NCBI GenBank assembly: GCA_014549065.1
Contig: JACDOX010000227.1
Span: 709,589-773,588, forward strand
DNA from: Cardinalis cardinalis
Taxonomy: Eukaryota; Chordata; Aves; Passeriformes; Cardinalidae
Length of the DNA: 64,000 nucleotides
Reading direction: 5' to 3'
Both the position numbers and the translations under genes were made by a program. Below, piece after piece: positions 22,676 to 37,046 of the stretch; the first letter of the stretch is position 1; every line of letters begins with the position of its first letter. The notes under the pieces are model-generated. The model ran no database searches. It was not told where the DNA came from and saw only the letters and a program-made list of their open reading frames with translations.

Positions 22676-23262
22676 TTATATCTAAAACTACATATTATAT
22701 CTATATATATTTATATTTTTATTTTTATATATATTTATATAAATAAAATTATATAAATGTGCATATATATATATAAACTATATATACGTATATATAAAAT
22801 TATTTATATGTGTGTATATATAAAAGTTATATATGCATATAAATTACCTTTTTCCTGTGTTTTTAGAAGTTCATGTGTTCACAACATGTGTAATTTTTAA
22901 GGATATAGAAGTATGTGTAATATAACTTACCGTATAAATANGTAGTTTTAAATTTATTATAGTTTTGTAAATGCATAAAAGACAGGTAAGTACACCTGGA
23001 ATAGAATATCTATGCCTATATATGAGTTTATTATGTGTATTNCCAATATATGTGGATATAAAGGTACTTATATATATGTGGGTGTATGCAAATATATAAT
23101 TGAATGTTTTAATAGGCATGTGTTGTATATTACCCATATACCTTTTTCTATAAACCACACACATAAATAGTGTGGTTACAGATATCTGTGTATATATATA
23201 AAAAGATATATAGATAGATAGATATAGATATATATATATATGTAGAAATATATACATTTTTT
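22676..23262. repeat. Long AT-rich microsatellite region
   Basis: About 590 bp dominated by TATA/TATATG motifs, with pure (TA)n stretches and a TAGA tetranucleotide run near 23210-23225. It begins abruptly about 100 bp after the CpG island ends. Confidence 0.85.
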
Positions 23263-23606
23263 ATTTAGAGTTGATCTAGAGGCAGATTGGTGGTTTTAAT
23301 TTTTTTTTGTTTCCTCCCCATTTTTCCAGTCTCTGTGCAGGTAACATAAAATAAGTGTTTGCACTTCTGTCACAGTTAAAGTTGAGCAGTGAAATGCTTT
23401 TTCTTAGTCNAGGTTTGTACATTAAATATTTATATATCAACAAGTTTGTATGAGCAGAGCAGATACATGAACTTGAAATTAAAAGGAAAACCAAAGGAAT
23501 AACTGAATTAACATAAGTTTTTTCTGTACAAAGTACACGTTTGTCCGTAAGTTCAGCACAGAGTTTGTTTTAAGATGGGAATTTTTAGATTTTTCTTATA
23601 ATCAAA

Positions 23607-23680
23607 GCGTGGTTTGGTTTGAAAGGACCTTTTAGGATCACCTGCTTCCCCCTTTCCCATGAGCATGGACAGATTATCCA
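23607..23680 (-). mobile_element. CR1 LINE 3' end fragment (old)
   Basis: TGGTTTGGTTTGAAAGGACCTTTTAGGATCA is a diverged reverse complement of the CR1 terminus (TGATCTTTAAGGTCCCTTCC-type), followed by remnant CR1 sequence up to the CATGAGCATGGAC area. Diverged, hence older than the copies downstream. Confidence 0.65.
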
Positions 23681-24780
23681 TCACAGCAGGGTTGCTGTGC
23701 AGTTTAATGGAATATTGCTGTATTTCCTGTGCATTTACAGAAAAGATCAATACCACTTGAAGTTCCTTATGGCTCAGTTCAAAAAAGGGTTCCCAGGCTC
23801 CAGATCTTGTCACCAGCAGGAAATTGCTGGGAGTTGCTCACCTGAGCGTTCCTTGGCAGNTCTTTCAGAGGAACCTTCTTCTCCAAGCAGAAAACAAAGG
23901 AGATTTTTTATGATGAGAGGCATAAGTTATCTGAGGAGATCTAAAACACACGTGCAGAAAGCAAGAGGCCTCTAATCAGTGTCATGGAAAGGTGAATGTG
24001 GAGAATTACAGCAGCACCTCCCTCCTTTTTATTGTACTTAAAAGGGTTTGAGGTGATAGAAAAAGGCAAGAGAACTTGGTGGGACATTGGTGTTGCTCAG
24101 TGTAATGATTAAATACAACTACGTATTTAATATTATATCACTATGTCATTTATATTTTATATATTTTCTTAGTGATATGTAAGAAATATGTAACAGTAAC
24201 TTAAAAACGAAGGTAATGTTTAAATCTAAGAAGATTATGGCAAGTGTATGAGATTCTGTTAGGATTATCTTCTCCACTTGTCCCTGTTCCTTACTCCACG
24301 TGTCTCAAGGACCCTGAAGCAAGAAATTCTTGTAAGGATGGTTTTCCTATGATTTATTGTTGAAAATAAGGTGAAAATTGAGTTTCTTCAGCCTTACTGT
24401 GATGTTTGAATTTCTTCAAGACAGCAGCAGCCCTCCAGGACTTTGGGTCCTCCATGATGCCACCTCTGGTGTCAAGGCATTTTAGGGGAAAAAAGAATAA
24501 TGTTTGAGCTCACATTTGACTGTGAGGGAGGAAACAGCTGCTGTCTGTGTGTCATGAAATGGGAGAGATTAGAGCCACATCTCCAATTTATTCTCCTTGT
24601 CTAAAGAGGAAGAGCTGCANTTCGGGAAAGTTAGCAGCACTCTGAATATTCTATATTCTATAATATTCTGAAGAATGATTTCCAAAGGACTTTATCCCTT
24701 GGAAACTTTTCATCCCATTGTTTTCCAGGATCCCTTACCACNTCCTTCCTGGCTAAGCAGATGAGAACTTGTGCTGAATG

Positions 24781-24789
24781 NNNNNNNNN
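24781..24789. other. Short assembly gap (9 N)
   Basis: Run of nine N within TMEM167A intron 1, unlike the isolated single N's elsewhere; marks unresolved sequence or a small sized gap. Confidence 0.95.
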
Positions 24790-27700
24790 GTGCTTCAGCA
24801 TTCTCTGCTTCTCTAATTGTAGGTGGATTTTGCCAAGATGGAGTGTAGGAGAAACTACAAGTTCAAAAATGTCCAGCCTTCAGCAAAATGTATAGCATAT
24901 TATGAACTTCACACAATTCAGGGAATCTTTTTTTTTTTTTTTTTTTAATATAAAAGCAGAAAATGTGGGATTTTTTTGTTTCCTCTTCACTGCCAGTGGA
25001 TAGGGAAAAAACCCACCATTTTGACTTGGAGCAAAACCTTCACTATTTTACCTTTAAGCAGCTATGGAAGCCAGCAGAAGCTTCTCAGTGGATNTCAAAC
25101 TTGCTGGGAATGGAAGGGATGCACAGCTCTCTCATTTATTTAGGAGTAGAATGTGTATTGTTTGCTGGCCTCCACAAGTCAGTTTGTCCTGCCAGCTTTT
25201 GGGATTTTACATCTGAAAGCTCAAAAGAAGTTTTCCTGGTGGGCTTGAAAAGTTTGCCACGTGCATGGGTGGAAAAAGGGAAGANGCCAAAGGTAATATG
25301 GAAGTTAATGAGGAGCTTCTCAGCTCCTGAAGGATGGTCTTCATGCAGGAATGTGAAGTTACACTCAGAATTTGGTGATGGAGAAAATTTTAAAGACGTG
25401 CAGAAAACTTGACAAAAACAGCTTCTTCCCTGTCACCCTCTGGTTGGGGCTGATCCTGGCCCCACATTACTGCACAAAAATTGATTTGGGAGCTTTCCAC
25501 GAGGACAAACATTTCTGTCANAGTCTTTGTTGCTCTCTTAGTGTGGTGTTTATAGAAGGAAGGGGAGTTGCTCACAGAGCCAATTGTAAAAACATTCATT
25601 AGTAAATATTATTTCAAACCAAGCTGTCAGATGTAAACACACCAGAACCCAAGACACTGCTCTGAAAAAGGAGCTTTCAGGAGTCTTCAAGTACAAATTT
25701 TTGTGTTTGTCTTACTCAAAATTACAAGAATGAATCAATCCTCATTCAGATTTGCTAGCAGCTTTGTTGTTATCATGACCTAAAGGTACATAGGTTTAAA
25801 AACATCTTCTAGGTTGTATTACAGTCTTAATGTGTCTTTGTATTGTGAATTTATTTCCCCTGAAGTGTTTAGTGTAGATACTTCTGTCATCTTAGAGGAT
25901 AATGGGAAAATGCATTGTCAGTGTTCTAGTTCTGTGATTGTGGAACTGAGGAAATTGTCAAGGTAAGATAGTCTCTCTTTGGAAGAGTAGGATGCAGTGA
26001 GTCTGCTTTAACAGATTTACCCAAAATGACGCTGGTTATGAGAAACCATTTCTTCTCTGAGTGCCATAAAAAAGTGAATGCCACAATTTCATTTTTTGGT
26101 AAGACACCACACACATTCATTGTAGCAGCTGCAGCACTGAATATGTTTTTCTGCTAATGCACAGAGCCATGCGTTCAAACTCAACAGAAGTTTTTGATTT
26201 TCAACCTGGTGACTGTGGAAAGAAGGTGGGAACAGCTGTGAAAAGTGTTACCTGTCTTCCAGATGCTGAATACTCAAACCATGCACCTGAACCTCTGCCA
26301 AACAAGAGACTTGCAGAGGTGCTGTGNACATGACAGACTTAGCAGAACTTGTCATTGTTTCTTAACTAAGTATATTTTTTTCTAGTATTTGTTCTTCATA
26401 TTTGAAAGAGATGGTTTGACTATGAATGAACAAAAAAAAAAGTTTTTAAATAGTATACATCAAATATTTAGAGTTCCATTTTGTAGTTTTTAGGTAAATT
26501 AGAGGATATCTTATTTTTTGGGAACTTAGACTTGTTCCCATGGCCATGTTCACATTCCTGTAGCACTTCTGTTCCAAAATCCTGATTTTTGCATGCTGCT
26601 TTTATTACAGTAAGGATGTTACCTGATTCAAAGTGTGCTTCTGAGTGGCTCTTACCTCTTCCATTCACGCACAGTTTTGCTGGTTTTTTCAGTTTCAGTA
26701 CTAAATTTATGGTGAACTAAACAGTGTGATGTGCAACTTCAGATGGGAAAGTTACTTTAAAAAGGGTTATTTAAAATACTGCTTTTATCTAATGGGGGAA
26801 GACAGAAGAGGAAAAATATCTCTGTAAAATTTAAAACTGTATAATGTACAGAGGAGATCTGGGGGTAAAGTTATTTTATGATTTTACTTACATATCCACC
26901 GTAGTTCTTTGATTGTTTAGTAAATATGTGGACATACACACCTTTGTGCTACAGTAAAAGACTTCAATAGTCACTTTGTTTTTCATAGTAAGATATTTTG
27001 GTGAAATGCTGCATCAGCTAGTTACAGTTCAGTTTTCAAGCTATATATTGGGGCAAAGAGGGAGGAATTCAGGCAAGTGTGAAATTTCAGCGTCATTGCC
27101 TGGAGGTATCTTCTCACTGCTGGTCTGTGGATTTGAATTACAGTAAAAATCCTAAATGTGCTAAAGTCAAATGAGCTTTTTATAGGGAAGGGCAGCTGTG
27201 TCCATATGTTTAATTAAGTGTTTAATTGTTTGAGGAGATAGGGTTAAATAGATGTATTAGTCTTCAGTTTACTGGAAAGCATTCATGTTAGTTGTGCCNT
27301 TTAAACTTGACAATGTGCTCCTCCAGAAAACAACTGGGAAAAAAATTCCCTATTTCTCTAATCAAGCCTTAGCTTACATTCCATGAGTGCAAAAATACAT
27401 CTTTCAGACACAAATCTGAATGANCATTGAATATAGTTCTTAAATTCTTTGGAAACGAAATACTGAGGAGAACATGCTGTAAATCCAAAGTGAAAAGCCA
27501 TATTTATGCTGGAACAACTGCATCTGGCTGGTATTGGGATACTTACTAACACCCCTTGCTTGGTTTTGTTGTGTACTTTTGGCAATAATTGCGTCAAACT
27601 TCACTAATATACACTTTTTGTAATTTTTATATGATGCTAATTAGCATGCCTCTTTTACAAATGCTTGTTTTCCATTTGTTTGGATCAGATTGCATTTGAC

Positions 27701-30269
27701 AGCAGTGGGAAAACTTTTTTTTAATAGATTGGAAAATAATACAGTTAGATGCATATTTTAATTACTTTTTAGCAGTTGCTTTGGCTTTCAGGTTGGGAAT
27801 AGTACTATGTGGTTTATATCCTATTATTTTTCTGAAAATTCTGAAAAAGTAGATTTTACTGGTGAAATAAGAATTGCAGGGCCTAATGGAAACCCTAGAT
27901 AATAAGCATTTTNTCTTTCAGCTTTGTAAGGACCTCTTCCTTAAAATTTCATAGCTTGGTTTAACTTTTCTGTGATTAAATTTTTATCACCTCTTGCTTA
28001 ACTAAAGTTTAACTGCAGTATGTATGCTCTTGCTCATATTCCAGTATGAGAAAGGCAGCTGAATGATTGGGTATCCATATTTGACTACAGAAAACATAAT
28101 TACTCATCATTTCTATTATACTGGGGAGGAAAAAAGATAAAACCATTCTAGAAAGACTGAATATTCAGAAGCACATTACACAAAGATTATAGTTTATTTA
28201 AAATATTCCAGTTATTTATCTGTGTTTGCCCACATAAATTGGTTGTTATAATAGTAACCACAGGGCGAAGGTTTGCAACTTGCTGGCACTACCGTGGCCT
28301 CTGCTTGTATAGCACAGATGGATGAAATCATCATGGTCACGGTGCAATCAGAGATAAAATNATCATTTTGTAGATACTTTTAAGTCCAGGGAAGGTTAAG
28401 CTTTGGTTTCAGTGCTAAGTCTGTGGAGATAAACTCAGAGAGCTTTTGTGTTAGGCTTCCTACCAACCCAAAAGGACAGCAGCATAGGGTTTGTGTTCTC
28501 CCCCTGCACGTTTCATTTTCCCTGGAACCATGATACTGGGTGGTTTATTTCAAACAAAAGTCTATGACAAGGGGAAAATCAGCAGGTCCTTCGTGGCACT
28601 GACAGTTTCATCAAAACCTAGGGGGTGATTTATTGCTGTGCTACCCAGGGCTTGCATCAGTAACCTAGGTGGTTTGCGAGTGTGGTGCTGCCTGCAAGGA
28701 CAGGAAACAAAACCTGTCTGAGGCAGAGAATATTGGGGTAAAATGGAGTGAGTGAAAACTGCAGAGATGGATAAATTACAGTGTCTTGTCTATGGGTGTT
28801 GTCAGTGCAGGAAAGTGCTTGGAATTAGTGCATTCCTTATGGTTATTTCTGCATATTGAGTTAAGTACTCCTGTGAAGTGCAAGACCTGTTGGTAACCAC
28901 AGCTCTGAGCAGCTGCTTTTTTTATCTTCTTCTGCCCAAGTTTAGTAAATTTAATGCTGAGGGGCAGCATTGTCTATGATGAGGTTTGCAGGAGCTGTGC
29001 AATTGTTGTCNTGACTCCCTGTCACAGCCACATAGGTAACTTTTAACATTCAATCAACACTTAGTAAAGTACATTAAACTTCAGTTTATACTCAGATGAG
29101 AGTACATTCAGACGACTCTAGCTGTACCACTTGATCTCCAACTACTGTATATTCCCATGAGTATTTATTTTAATACAAGCCACTGCTGTTAATCCCAACC
29201 CAATAAAACTTTCAGGAGTACTAATTCTTTATGGTTTATTATATGGAGTTTTTACTGAGATATGTTATGATCGGGAAATAATNTTGAGGCTTTTTTTAAA
29301 GGCCTGGTTTTGGGAAGGATTTAAAACAGCCTTTGGGCATGTAGCTCTCAAAGCTGAAGTCCATAGTCTTAAATTTCCAAAGACATTGGTAAAAACTTGT
29401 CTTGTTCAAGTTTAGGTGAATACAGTACCTCATTGGTGCTGCAGGTGATGTGGTGATGCTCCACTTGGGAGGGGACNCAGGGGGAATGAGATTGGGGCAA
29501 CTGAGGTGTTCCCAGTATGTCAGAAATGCAGACGTAGAAAATTTCAGCCTGTGGAATTAAAGCTTGAACTGTCTAAAAGCAGAATAAAAAACCGCCAGTG
29601 CTGGTTCTTTCTGGCATTGCAGCATAGGTCTCGGGAAGTTAGTTGTCGTTTCACCCTCATGGGGACACAGTCTAAGAGACAGCACCAGTTTCTCCATGTG
29701 CTGAGATCTCTTTGTAGTGGGAGTGAGGCTCACAGGATCTAGGCCANTCAACACAACTCTGAAATTAATACATTTTCATCAGAGCAACCCAGTCTAAACA
29801 GATGAACAGTGACACATCTACATTGTCCTAGTGGCTTGCTATGTGAATGCAGTTTTTTAAAAGGATTTTGAGCAATGTATAACTCTTGCAGCAGCTTTTA
29901 ATTAGATCAGTTGGAGCAGCCAGATGCAGATTGCTGCTCTCTGTGAATTCAGCTGGGCCATGAGAATTACTTCAGATGTGAAGAGTGAAGCTGTCTAATT
30001 CAGGGATAAATTCNCATTTCCAGAAATTGTAGGCAAATTTTGGAACGCTCACATCTGCCCTTTGAAAGTGGCTGTGCAGATAAACGTGTCATTCAGAGCG
30101 NGTTTCCGTGGAAGGGCAGATGGGATTACAGCCACAAATATCTGGGGAAACACGTGAAGACCCCAACAAAGAACAATTATATACAATTATATACTGCCCC
30201 AGTTGGCTGGCTGATAGCACATTTCATGAGTATACATTTACAGCCCCTGCTTAAGAGGAAGCAAGTGTG

Positions 30270-30600
30270 CCCTTCTGCCATTTTGCAGTGCCGGAGTGCC
30301 CGGTGCCGCCTCGGGAAGCAGCTGCAGGAATCCATGGGAACGCGGGGCTGTGAGCTGTCAGAGCAGCTGTCTGTCTGTCCCGCAGGACTGATCGAGTTAA
30401 TCAGTTGATAGGCAGTATCTGGCTGTGCTGAGAGCAGCCGCTCCTGGATCCGGCCCCGCCGCGTTCCTAGACCCGCAGGAGCCAGGGGGAATTGAGACTT
30501 GCCTGGTTTCTGGAGCTGGCAGAAACTTCTGCTGAGCACAGAGGCTCCAGAGGCTGGGGATGGCAGCGTGGTGTCCNTTGTGAAGAGTCTGTCCATTATT
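30270..30600. other. GC-richer patch in TMEM167A intron 1
   Basis: About 330 bp of raised GC with several CpG dinucleotides (for example CGGCCCCGCCGCG near 30450) and an open minus-strand frame of about 139 codons at 30177-30596. No homology recognised. Possible intronic CpG cluster or enhancer. Confidence 0.35.
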
Positions 30601-32263
30601 TATGACGTGATGGGGCAGAAGGGGTGGCTGGTTGGGCTGAAATGCTGAATTAAATATGATTTAGGAAAGGCTGTGGTGTGAGAGGAAACCAAGGAGCCTC
30701 ATGGTTGGGACAGGAGGGGTGGCTTTGGATATGGGATCACTGCTCCCTCATCACAGAAAGGGTGGGTTTCAGGGATGCTGGAATCTCTCCTATACAGGGT
30801 GCAGAGTCAGAGCACCTCTGATGGTGCTTCTTAACAGAGTGGCCTGTTGGACCCCATTAAGTTAAATACTGAAACTACTTTAGATAGCTAACCCTCCCTA
30901 AAGCACATATTCAGCCTGGCAGCTCTGTGCATGTTCTGGAGTCCATATGATCCATGGAGACTTCTAAATAAGATAAAGTATTTTGTTCTGTTTTGCTGTT
31001 GATTTTGGTGGGTTTTGGTCATCAAGTTTTTGATCTCAGTATTGGAACACTTGGGTGTGTTCCAGTGTCTTTCCTTCTCCTTGTCATTTTTCTCTCGTGA
31101 TTTCCTGCTAGTGCCATATTGAACAAGAATAATGTGGTTTTCTTTTTTAATTCTCGTTAGCTAGATAGATTTGATCATCAGAGATTCAAAACATTATGAT
31201 TTTGTGACATAGGAAGAAAGCATGTGCGCACCAACAGAGATGTGCCTCAGGCTGCATGGAAATGAAGGCTCTGATGTGCCCTAAAATATGCTTGGAGAAG
31301 GAAATGCCACTGTATTATCCCTTCCTAAGTGCTAAATATTTACCTTTAATTAAATACCACTACTCAGCCAGCTGGGTTGAGCAGTATGAACACAGGAGAC
31401 AAGTTCATCAGAATTCCAGAACAAAGAGTGAATTTATTGTATTTGCCTTTACTTTTTTTGTTGTTGTTTTTTGGGGTTTTTTTGGAGCTCGCACTGAATC
31501 AGATTTGCAAATGAGCATAGCAGAGTGAAAGTAAAATAAAGCTTTTTGAAATAAGCAGTTGCCTCTTACACCACCTGGTGCTGTTACACTGACCAGAATG
31601 TCAGTTGAGACACTTAAAAGAAACCCCAAAACCGTAAAAAAAAAAAAAAAAAGAAGAATAAAACATTAAGAAAAAAAGTTTTTGGGTTGCACTTTCTGCC
31701 TATTACTGGTACTTCANGCTTCAGTAAATTGCCAGATATTGCAGCAGTTTCTCAAGAATTGTCTGTTCTCACTGCCACTAGGCTGATCCGTGTTTGCTAT
31801 GAACAGCAGAACTTTATTAAGGCAATTTCATCATTTTCTTCAGAATTTACCAGAGAGCTAGCACGTCTGAAAGTGTATTTACAATAAAGATGTTTGCAAT
31901 TTACAATCAGAACGTTATTTGAAAATAAAAGTAATGAGTTATCATAGTTCAGGTGGGCTTAACTTTCTACAAATCTGTTAAATTTGGCCGGTAGCCTTTA
32001 AAAAGTGGTATATTAACAAACATACTGTACATTTTATGTTATTTTTGGTCATGGCTACTACTGGTTTCCTTGCCAGTCAGTCCTGACCTCTGCTTTCACT
32101 ACTACCACCATNTTCCATTGATGGAAAGGTTTTTTGGCTCATTGTAGGTTTCATTTTTGGTGTTGTCTAAGGGGTCAGCCGTTTTTTCCAGAACTTCCAC
32201 TTCGAGCAGAGTTCTGCACTGCAGAGATGTAATTCTTTTTTTTCCCCTGATTCTCTTCCATAG

Positions 32264-32373
32264 TCTGCCATCTTCAACTTCCAGAGTCTGCTGACTGTGA
32301 TCCTGCTGCTCATATGTACCTGTGCCTACATCAGATCCTTGGCTCCCAGCTTACTGGACAAAAATAAATCCGG
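32264..32373 (+). CDS. TMEM167A: TMEM167A coding exon 2 (residues 2-38)
   Basis: 110 bp following a pyrimidine-rich CTCTTCCATAG acceptor and ending GG|GTATGT. It encodes SAIFNFQSLLTVILLLICT, CAYIRSLAPSLLDKNKS and two bases of a Gly codon. It contains the first hydrophobic segment, which could act as a signal peptide or a membrane anchor. Nearly identical to human; Lys replaces Arg in DKNKSG. Confidence 0.97.
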
Positions 32374-35300
32374 GTATGTGGCCTGATCATTTCTAACATC
32401 CACAAGCTGTGTGGGTTCAACTGCAGCCTTTCAGCATCTCCTGATGAAGTGTGTGATAATGCAGATCCTGCTTTGAAAATTTTCTCTCTTTAAAGATAAA
32501 AATCTTAATTTTGTACCTCGCAACAGTTGCAATAAGGTATTGGCAAGCACTTAGTGGAAATTTTATTGAAAGAATTTATTAGCTTGCTAACCTTGCTAAT
32601 ACTGTGTTATTAATCTTCTAGATTTGTAACTTTGGTGTTAGATGCCTATTAGAGATATAGAAATGAGAGACAGAAATAAAACATTCTCCTACATGTGGCT
32701 ATTGTTGCAATGATTTATTTTTGATTCCTAGGGTGGGTAAGAAACGAGCAGAAACTGGCTTTTTGCTTGTTTGCAAGATAGGTGTTTTGCAGATAGAAGT
32801 TTGAAACACAGCTTTGGCAATAATCTGTAACTGAAAGAAAACTAAAAATATTTTTTAAAATAAGCAACGCGGTCGTCTTGTGTGGTCTGTTCAAATCATG
32901 TTTTTGTATTCTGTAAGGTGAGGGAATTTCTAGAAGAGTTTTTGAAAACTTCTGCAAACCTGACTTTTTAGTCATATGGATGCTAGCTGTGGTCAGCAGA
33001 ACTGNGATTTAAGTGTGGTGGGTTTCNAGCAACCATTGGGCACTTGTGACANAGAAATGTCTGGGGCTGTCCACAGGACTTCAGTAATGCTGTCACCTCA
33101 GGTTAGTCCAAAGGAGATGATATTTGTAGAAGCAGGAGGTAATTCTAGGTGGAAAAACAGACAGGCTTTTGGATAATGAGTGTTTGACTTCTCCACTTTT
33201 GCCATTAGGTCATTTCCTGTTAAATAAAAAGTTCTTCTTCCCTAAGTGTCTTCCATCACTTTGGCATTTAAATTCAGAAGCGTCCAGTTTTAAATAGTGT
33301 TGTGACCAAGAGCACCAAACACCTGAATGTTTGTCTTCTGAAAACCTTCGTTGTAATTAATCTCTGTGGTTGCTATTTTATTATCCAGGTTTTTTTAATT
33401 TTAGCAGNGCAAGATACCCAAATTACGCCAGCTTTTTTTTCTTAATTTGGAGTTCTAACATGAAAACACTTGTGTCATTTTATATGAGGCCACGAAATTG
33501 TCACTGACATGAGAGGTTTCTTTGGATGGCAGTAAAGATGGAAGAAAGGATGACTTCATGAAGGACAGGGAGTGGGGGGATGAGGGGAGTTTGGGTGTCT
33601 GCTGGTGGAAGATAACACAATAGTCAATGAGGTACACACAGTAAGAAGTAAGAATGTTTATTTTACTGATTAAAATTTTAGTGCTGTTCTTGGCAAGGAG
33701 TGTTTCCTTTAATCTGGAGCTACTCTGTTTATTCTTGAGGCAAATCTGTCTGGAGTACAATAGAACTCTCTTCACACGGGGTGCTGACACTGTGGGGGAG
33801 TTGGGCGTTTGATGTGTAGGTCTGTATTTATGTAGATGTAGGACATGCCATTTTGTTTTNTNTATATATATATATTTGTAGACTACTTTGTACTGGAGAA
33901 TAAAACCTTGGCCTGGAAGCAATGAAAGTTGTTTCCTGTATGGTAGATGTTTACATGGAGCTCATTTGGTGCTAAACCCCTTTCCCTCTCTTCTAATATA
34001 GTCCATGCTCCAGTGGAAATGTCTGGACATGTGGGATAAAACAAATTCTAGTGAAATTTCAGTTTGCCACAGAGATGCTCTTACCTCATTGTTCCTTCTC
34101 CAAATAAAGGGCATTAAAAAGTAGCAATAAAATACCAAAGTGACAGAGAGGAGGAGTGTTGATAGTTATTCACTGTATTTCTGTGAGTGAATGGTAACTG
34201 TAAGTGAATGGTAACTTTGTGGAGGATTTAGGTCTGTTGATAATAAGGGAAGAAGGAGATTCCTGTTGGTTGAGAGATGCTGTTGCACAGTGATGTCACC
34301 CATCCTCATAACCCTGTATTTCCTCCCCTTCATTTCTGCCAAAATGTCTTTTCCTACCAAGCCAAACAGAACCTTAAACCTTCATTTTCCCTGAATGTTT
34401 CCATGTGCTCCATCTGAGCAACAGTGTTAAAGGCTGGGAAAGCAAGTGTAGATTTATGTTTCATGCTAACTAGAGGAGAATGTGCACCACAATGTAATTC
34501 TCTCCTCCCTGCTAACCAGAAGGATGTGTTAGCTCATGTGCAGCAGAGATCCCCTTTGATTTTCCATCAGCGTTGCAGTGGGGATGTCTCACACTCCCTC
34601 CTGCAGTGGCACTGGGCTTCTCCTGGTGAACACATGGCATTTTGCAGCACACCCAGCCTGAGCAGTCATGGTCTAAGTCTCCACCACCTCCTCCTCAGCC
34701 TAGAAGGTTCCCTTTATTTGGTTTTTTGGTAACCACATCCACTTTTCACAATGANTGCTTTTAGCAATTAGCACTTAGAGCCAGGAATCTGCAGCAGGAT
34801 GTGCACTTTTGGGCTGTGGGTGCCAGAAAGAGCAGGGATCCCAGCCAGACCCACACCTTCACCTGCATCCAAACAAGCANGGAGCAGAACACGAAGGGCA
34901 GAGAAGGAGCAGTGCAGTTACACCAAGGAGTTGCTGTGGGAGGAATTGTTTTGGAGCAGAGTTACTCAAGGCAGCATCACTTCTGTAATAAGCAGGTTTT
35001 GATTTGAAGAGGTTCTTCTTGTGGGCCTGGGATGGGCACTAATGNAAAAACCAGAGGAGCAGGAGGTTTGCACAGGCTTTTCCTGCAGTGGGAGCTCCCC
35101 AGTTCTTCCAGAGGGTTCTATCAGAAGGTCCAGAATGCTCAGCAGCAGGTTGTGTGGACAGAGGTAATGACCTGTTCCAGTGGCACAAAAGCCTCTTAAG
35201 ATGTTCTGGTTTCAGTCATGAGAAGGCTGGTCAGTCCTCATAAATTGTTAATTGCAATTGTTAAGGGTAGCTGGTCCTCTGTTTTGTACCTGGCACATCA

Positions 35301-37046
35301 GGTAGGAAAATTTTGGTTTTCACCAAGGGAGCTTTGTAGGGAAATGTGCAGTAGTGGCTTCACATTAGTCAAGAAATCCCTGAGAAGATGAAAAAATACC
35401 CTTGCTGAGATGGTGAGGCAAATTCAACAGACTTCCAGGCTGCCTGAAAGGGTTATTAATATTCTTTTTCCCATACAAGATTCTTCAAAAGCCTNTGGAC
35501 AGAATGGTAGCGTTTTATTTCTTTGAGTTCCTGAGCAAGCTTTTGAGAGATGGCAATATGAGAAGCAGGGCTGTGGAAGTTTTCCTGTTGGTTTTGCAGC
35601 ATGCAATCTGTAAATTGTAATTTTACAGAGAGTGAGCAACAGTTTTGAGAACCTGAGGTGCTATCAGTGGAGNACTTCAGATTTACACATGAATGCCTTT
35701 CTACATGCACACATCTTCAAAAAGTGCATAAATGTCTTCAGGTTACTTTATTGTATGACCTCTTAGCCTGGAAAAGTGTGGTGGTCTGTATGCAGGGATC
35801 ATTACTTCTGCTTGTGGAGCTGCATAAAAGCAGGAAAAAAAGAGCTGTGGCTGTACAGAAATACAGTCAAACCCAAATATGTATGTGTGTATATATATTT
35901 TGCTTGAGGTAAAACTAAAATCTAAAGCACAGATGAAAATACCTGCTTTCTNAAAATGGAAATGGAATGCTGTTCATGATGAACTGGTCAGCAAGGGGTA
36001 CATAAGTCANAAAGCATTTCACTTTGAGTTTGAACACCTCAGTCACTTGCTGCTACCCTTGGTCTTGACCTGCCCAGCACTGAATCTTTGTCTTAGAGAT
36101 TGAGGAGGCTGCTAAATGGACAGAGAAGTGCTGAAGTAAACCAAGACCATAAAAAAGGACATGAAATGGAAATAAGAGAGAGGTAAAAGATATGTTGACT
36201 GCTCAAGCATGCAGGAGCAAGTGGNCCAAGCCTACCTGTCTGCATTTAAATGTGTTAGAAGTAAGCAACTCTCAGAGCCCAAAAAAGGGCAAAGACAATC
36301 AAACCTCTGTGGGTGTGAGTGCAGAACATTATTTGTGGGGGTGTGTTTACTACCTGCTTGGTAGCAGCTTTCCAAGTGCTTCCCCACAGTGTTCTGTGCC
36401 ATACTGTGAAGGAAACCTTCCTGCAGGCAAGCTTTGAAGGGCTGAAATCTGTCTGCTTACACAGGACACCTCAGTATTGTTCCCCTTGTCTTCCTTAGAC
36501 CCTAAAGCAGTCCCTGCTCCTCTGTAGCTGTCAGTAGGAGATTATTTTAGTTACACAGAGAAATTGTGGGTTTNGGACATCCCTTTGGGTGTTCCCTGCA
36601 TTGAATTCTGCTTTTCTCCATTGCTGTTTCGCTTGTGAGAGGTAAAGTCCTGGGCAAGCAGCACAGGAGAGGTATGAGCAAGACAAATGTTGGTAAAGGA
36701 ATAAGAACCAAAAGAATTGGGAAGATTTTTTTTCTTCACAAAACTTTCTATCTGGGATACTGTATTGTAGATAAATANGGGGTTGTGGTGAAATCCTTAG
36801 GTCTGGAACACAGAATGAGTTAAATGCATCTTTTCATGCCAAAAGACCCCTGCTAGACTTACAGCTTTGCCACTTCTGTAATTCATACTCTGTACCCTTA
36901 TGTGCAGGTATCTGCTGTTTTCTGGTGATCAGAAGGGAATCAAATTGACAAATTACTGTCAATTCAGATTATTTTAACTTAAAGAAAGTCAGTTGACTTG
37001 GNTGTATTAAACCAAGACCCTAATGAATTTGTTTTTATCTTTACAG
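32374..37046 (+). other. TMEM167A intron 2
   Basis: A 4.7-kb intron, AT-rich. It holds a short (TA)n tract at about 33863-33877 and a 17-bp direct duplication of AGTGAATGGTAACT at 34186 and 34203. The minus-strand open frame at 33455-33922 (155 codons) shows no recognisable domain. Confidence 0.85.
34186..34219. repeat. 17 bp direct duplication
   Basis: AGTGAATGGTAACTGTA followed at once by AGTGAATGGTAACTTTG; a simple tandem duplication. Confidence 0.7.

Larger units (their letters stand above)
22220..32263 (+). other. TMEM167A intron 1
   Basis: A 10.0-kb intron. Its first 400 bases are still CpG-rich and hold three CRE sites and an inverted CCAAT box. It then changes abruptly to an AT microsatellite (22676-23262). 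It contains a CR1 remnant (23607-23680), a 9-base N gap (24781-24789), a poly-T run at 24929-24948 and a GC-richer patch at 30270-30600. Open frames such as 24963-25412 (149 codons) have no recognisable homology. Confidence 0.85.

Noticed and set aside
24963..25412. 149-codon open frame on the plus strand in TMEM167A intron 1
   Set aside because: Interrupted by N codons, resembles no known family, follows a poly-T run and has no splice or promoter context; most likely chance.
33455..33922. 155-codon open frame on the minus strand in TMEM167A intron 2
   Set aside because: Low-complexity start over a TA repeat, no recognisable domain; treated as chance.
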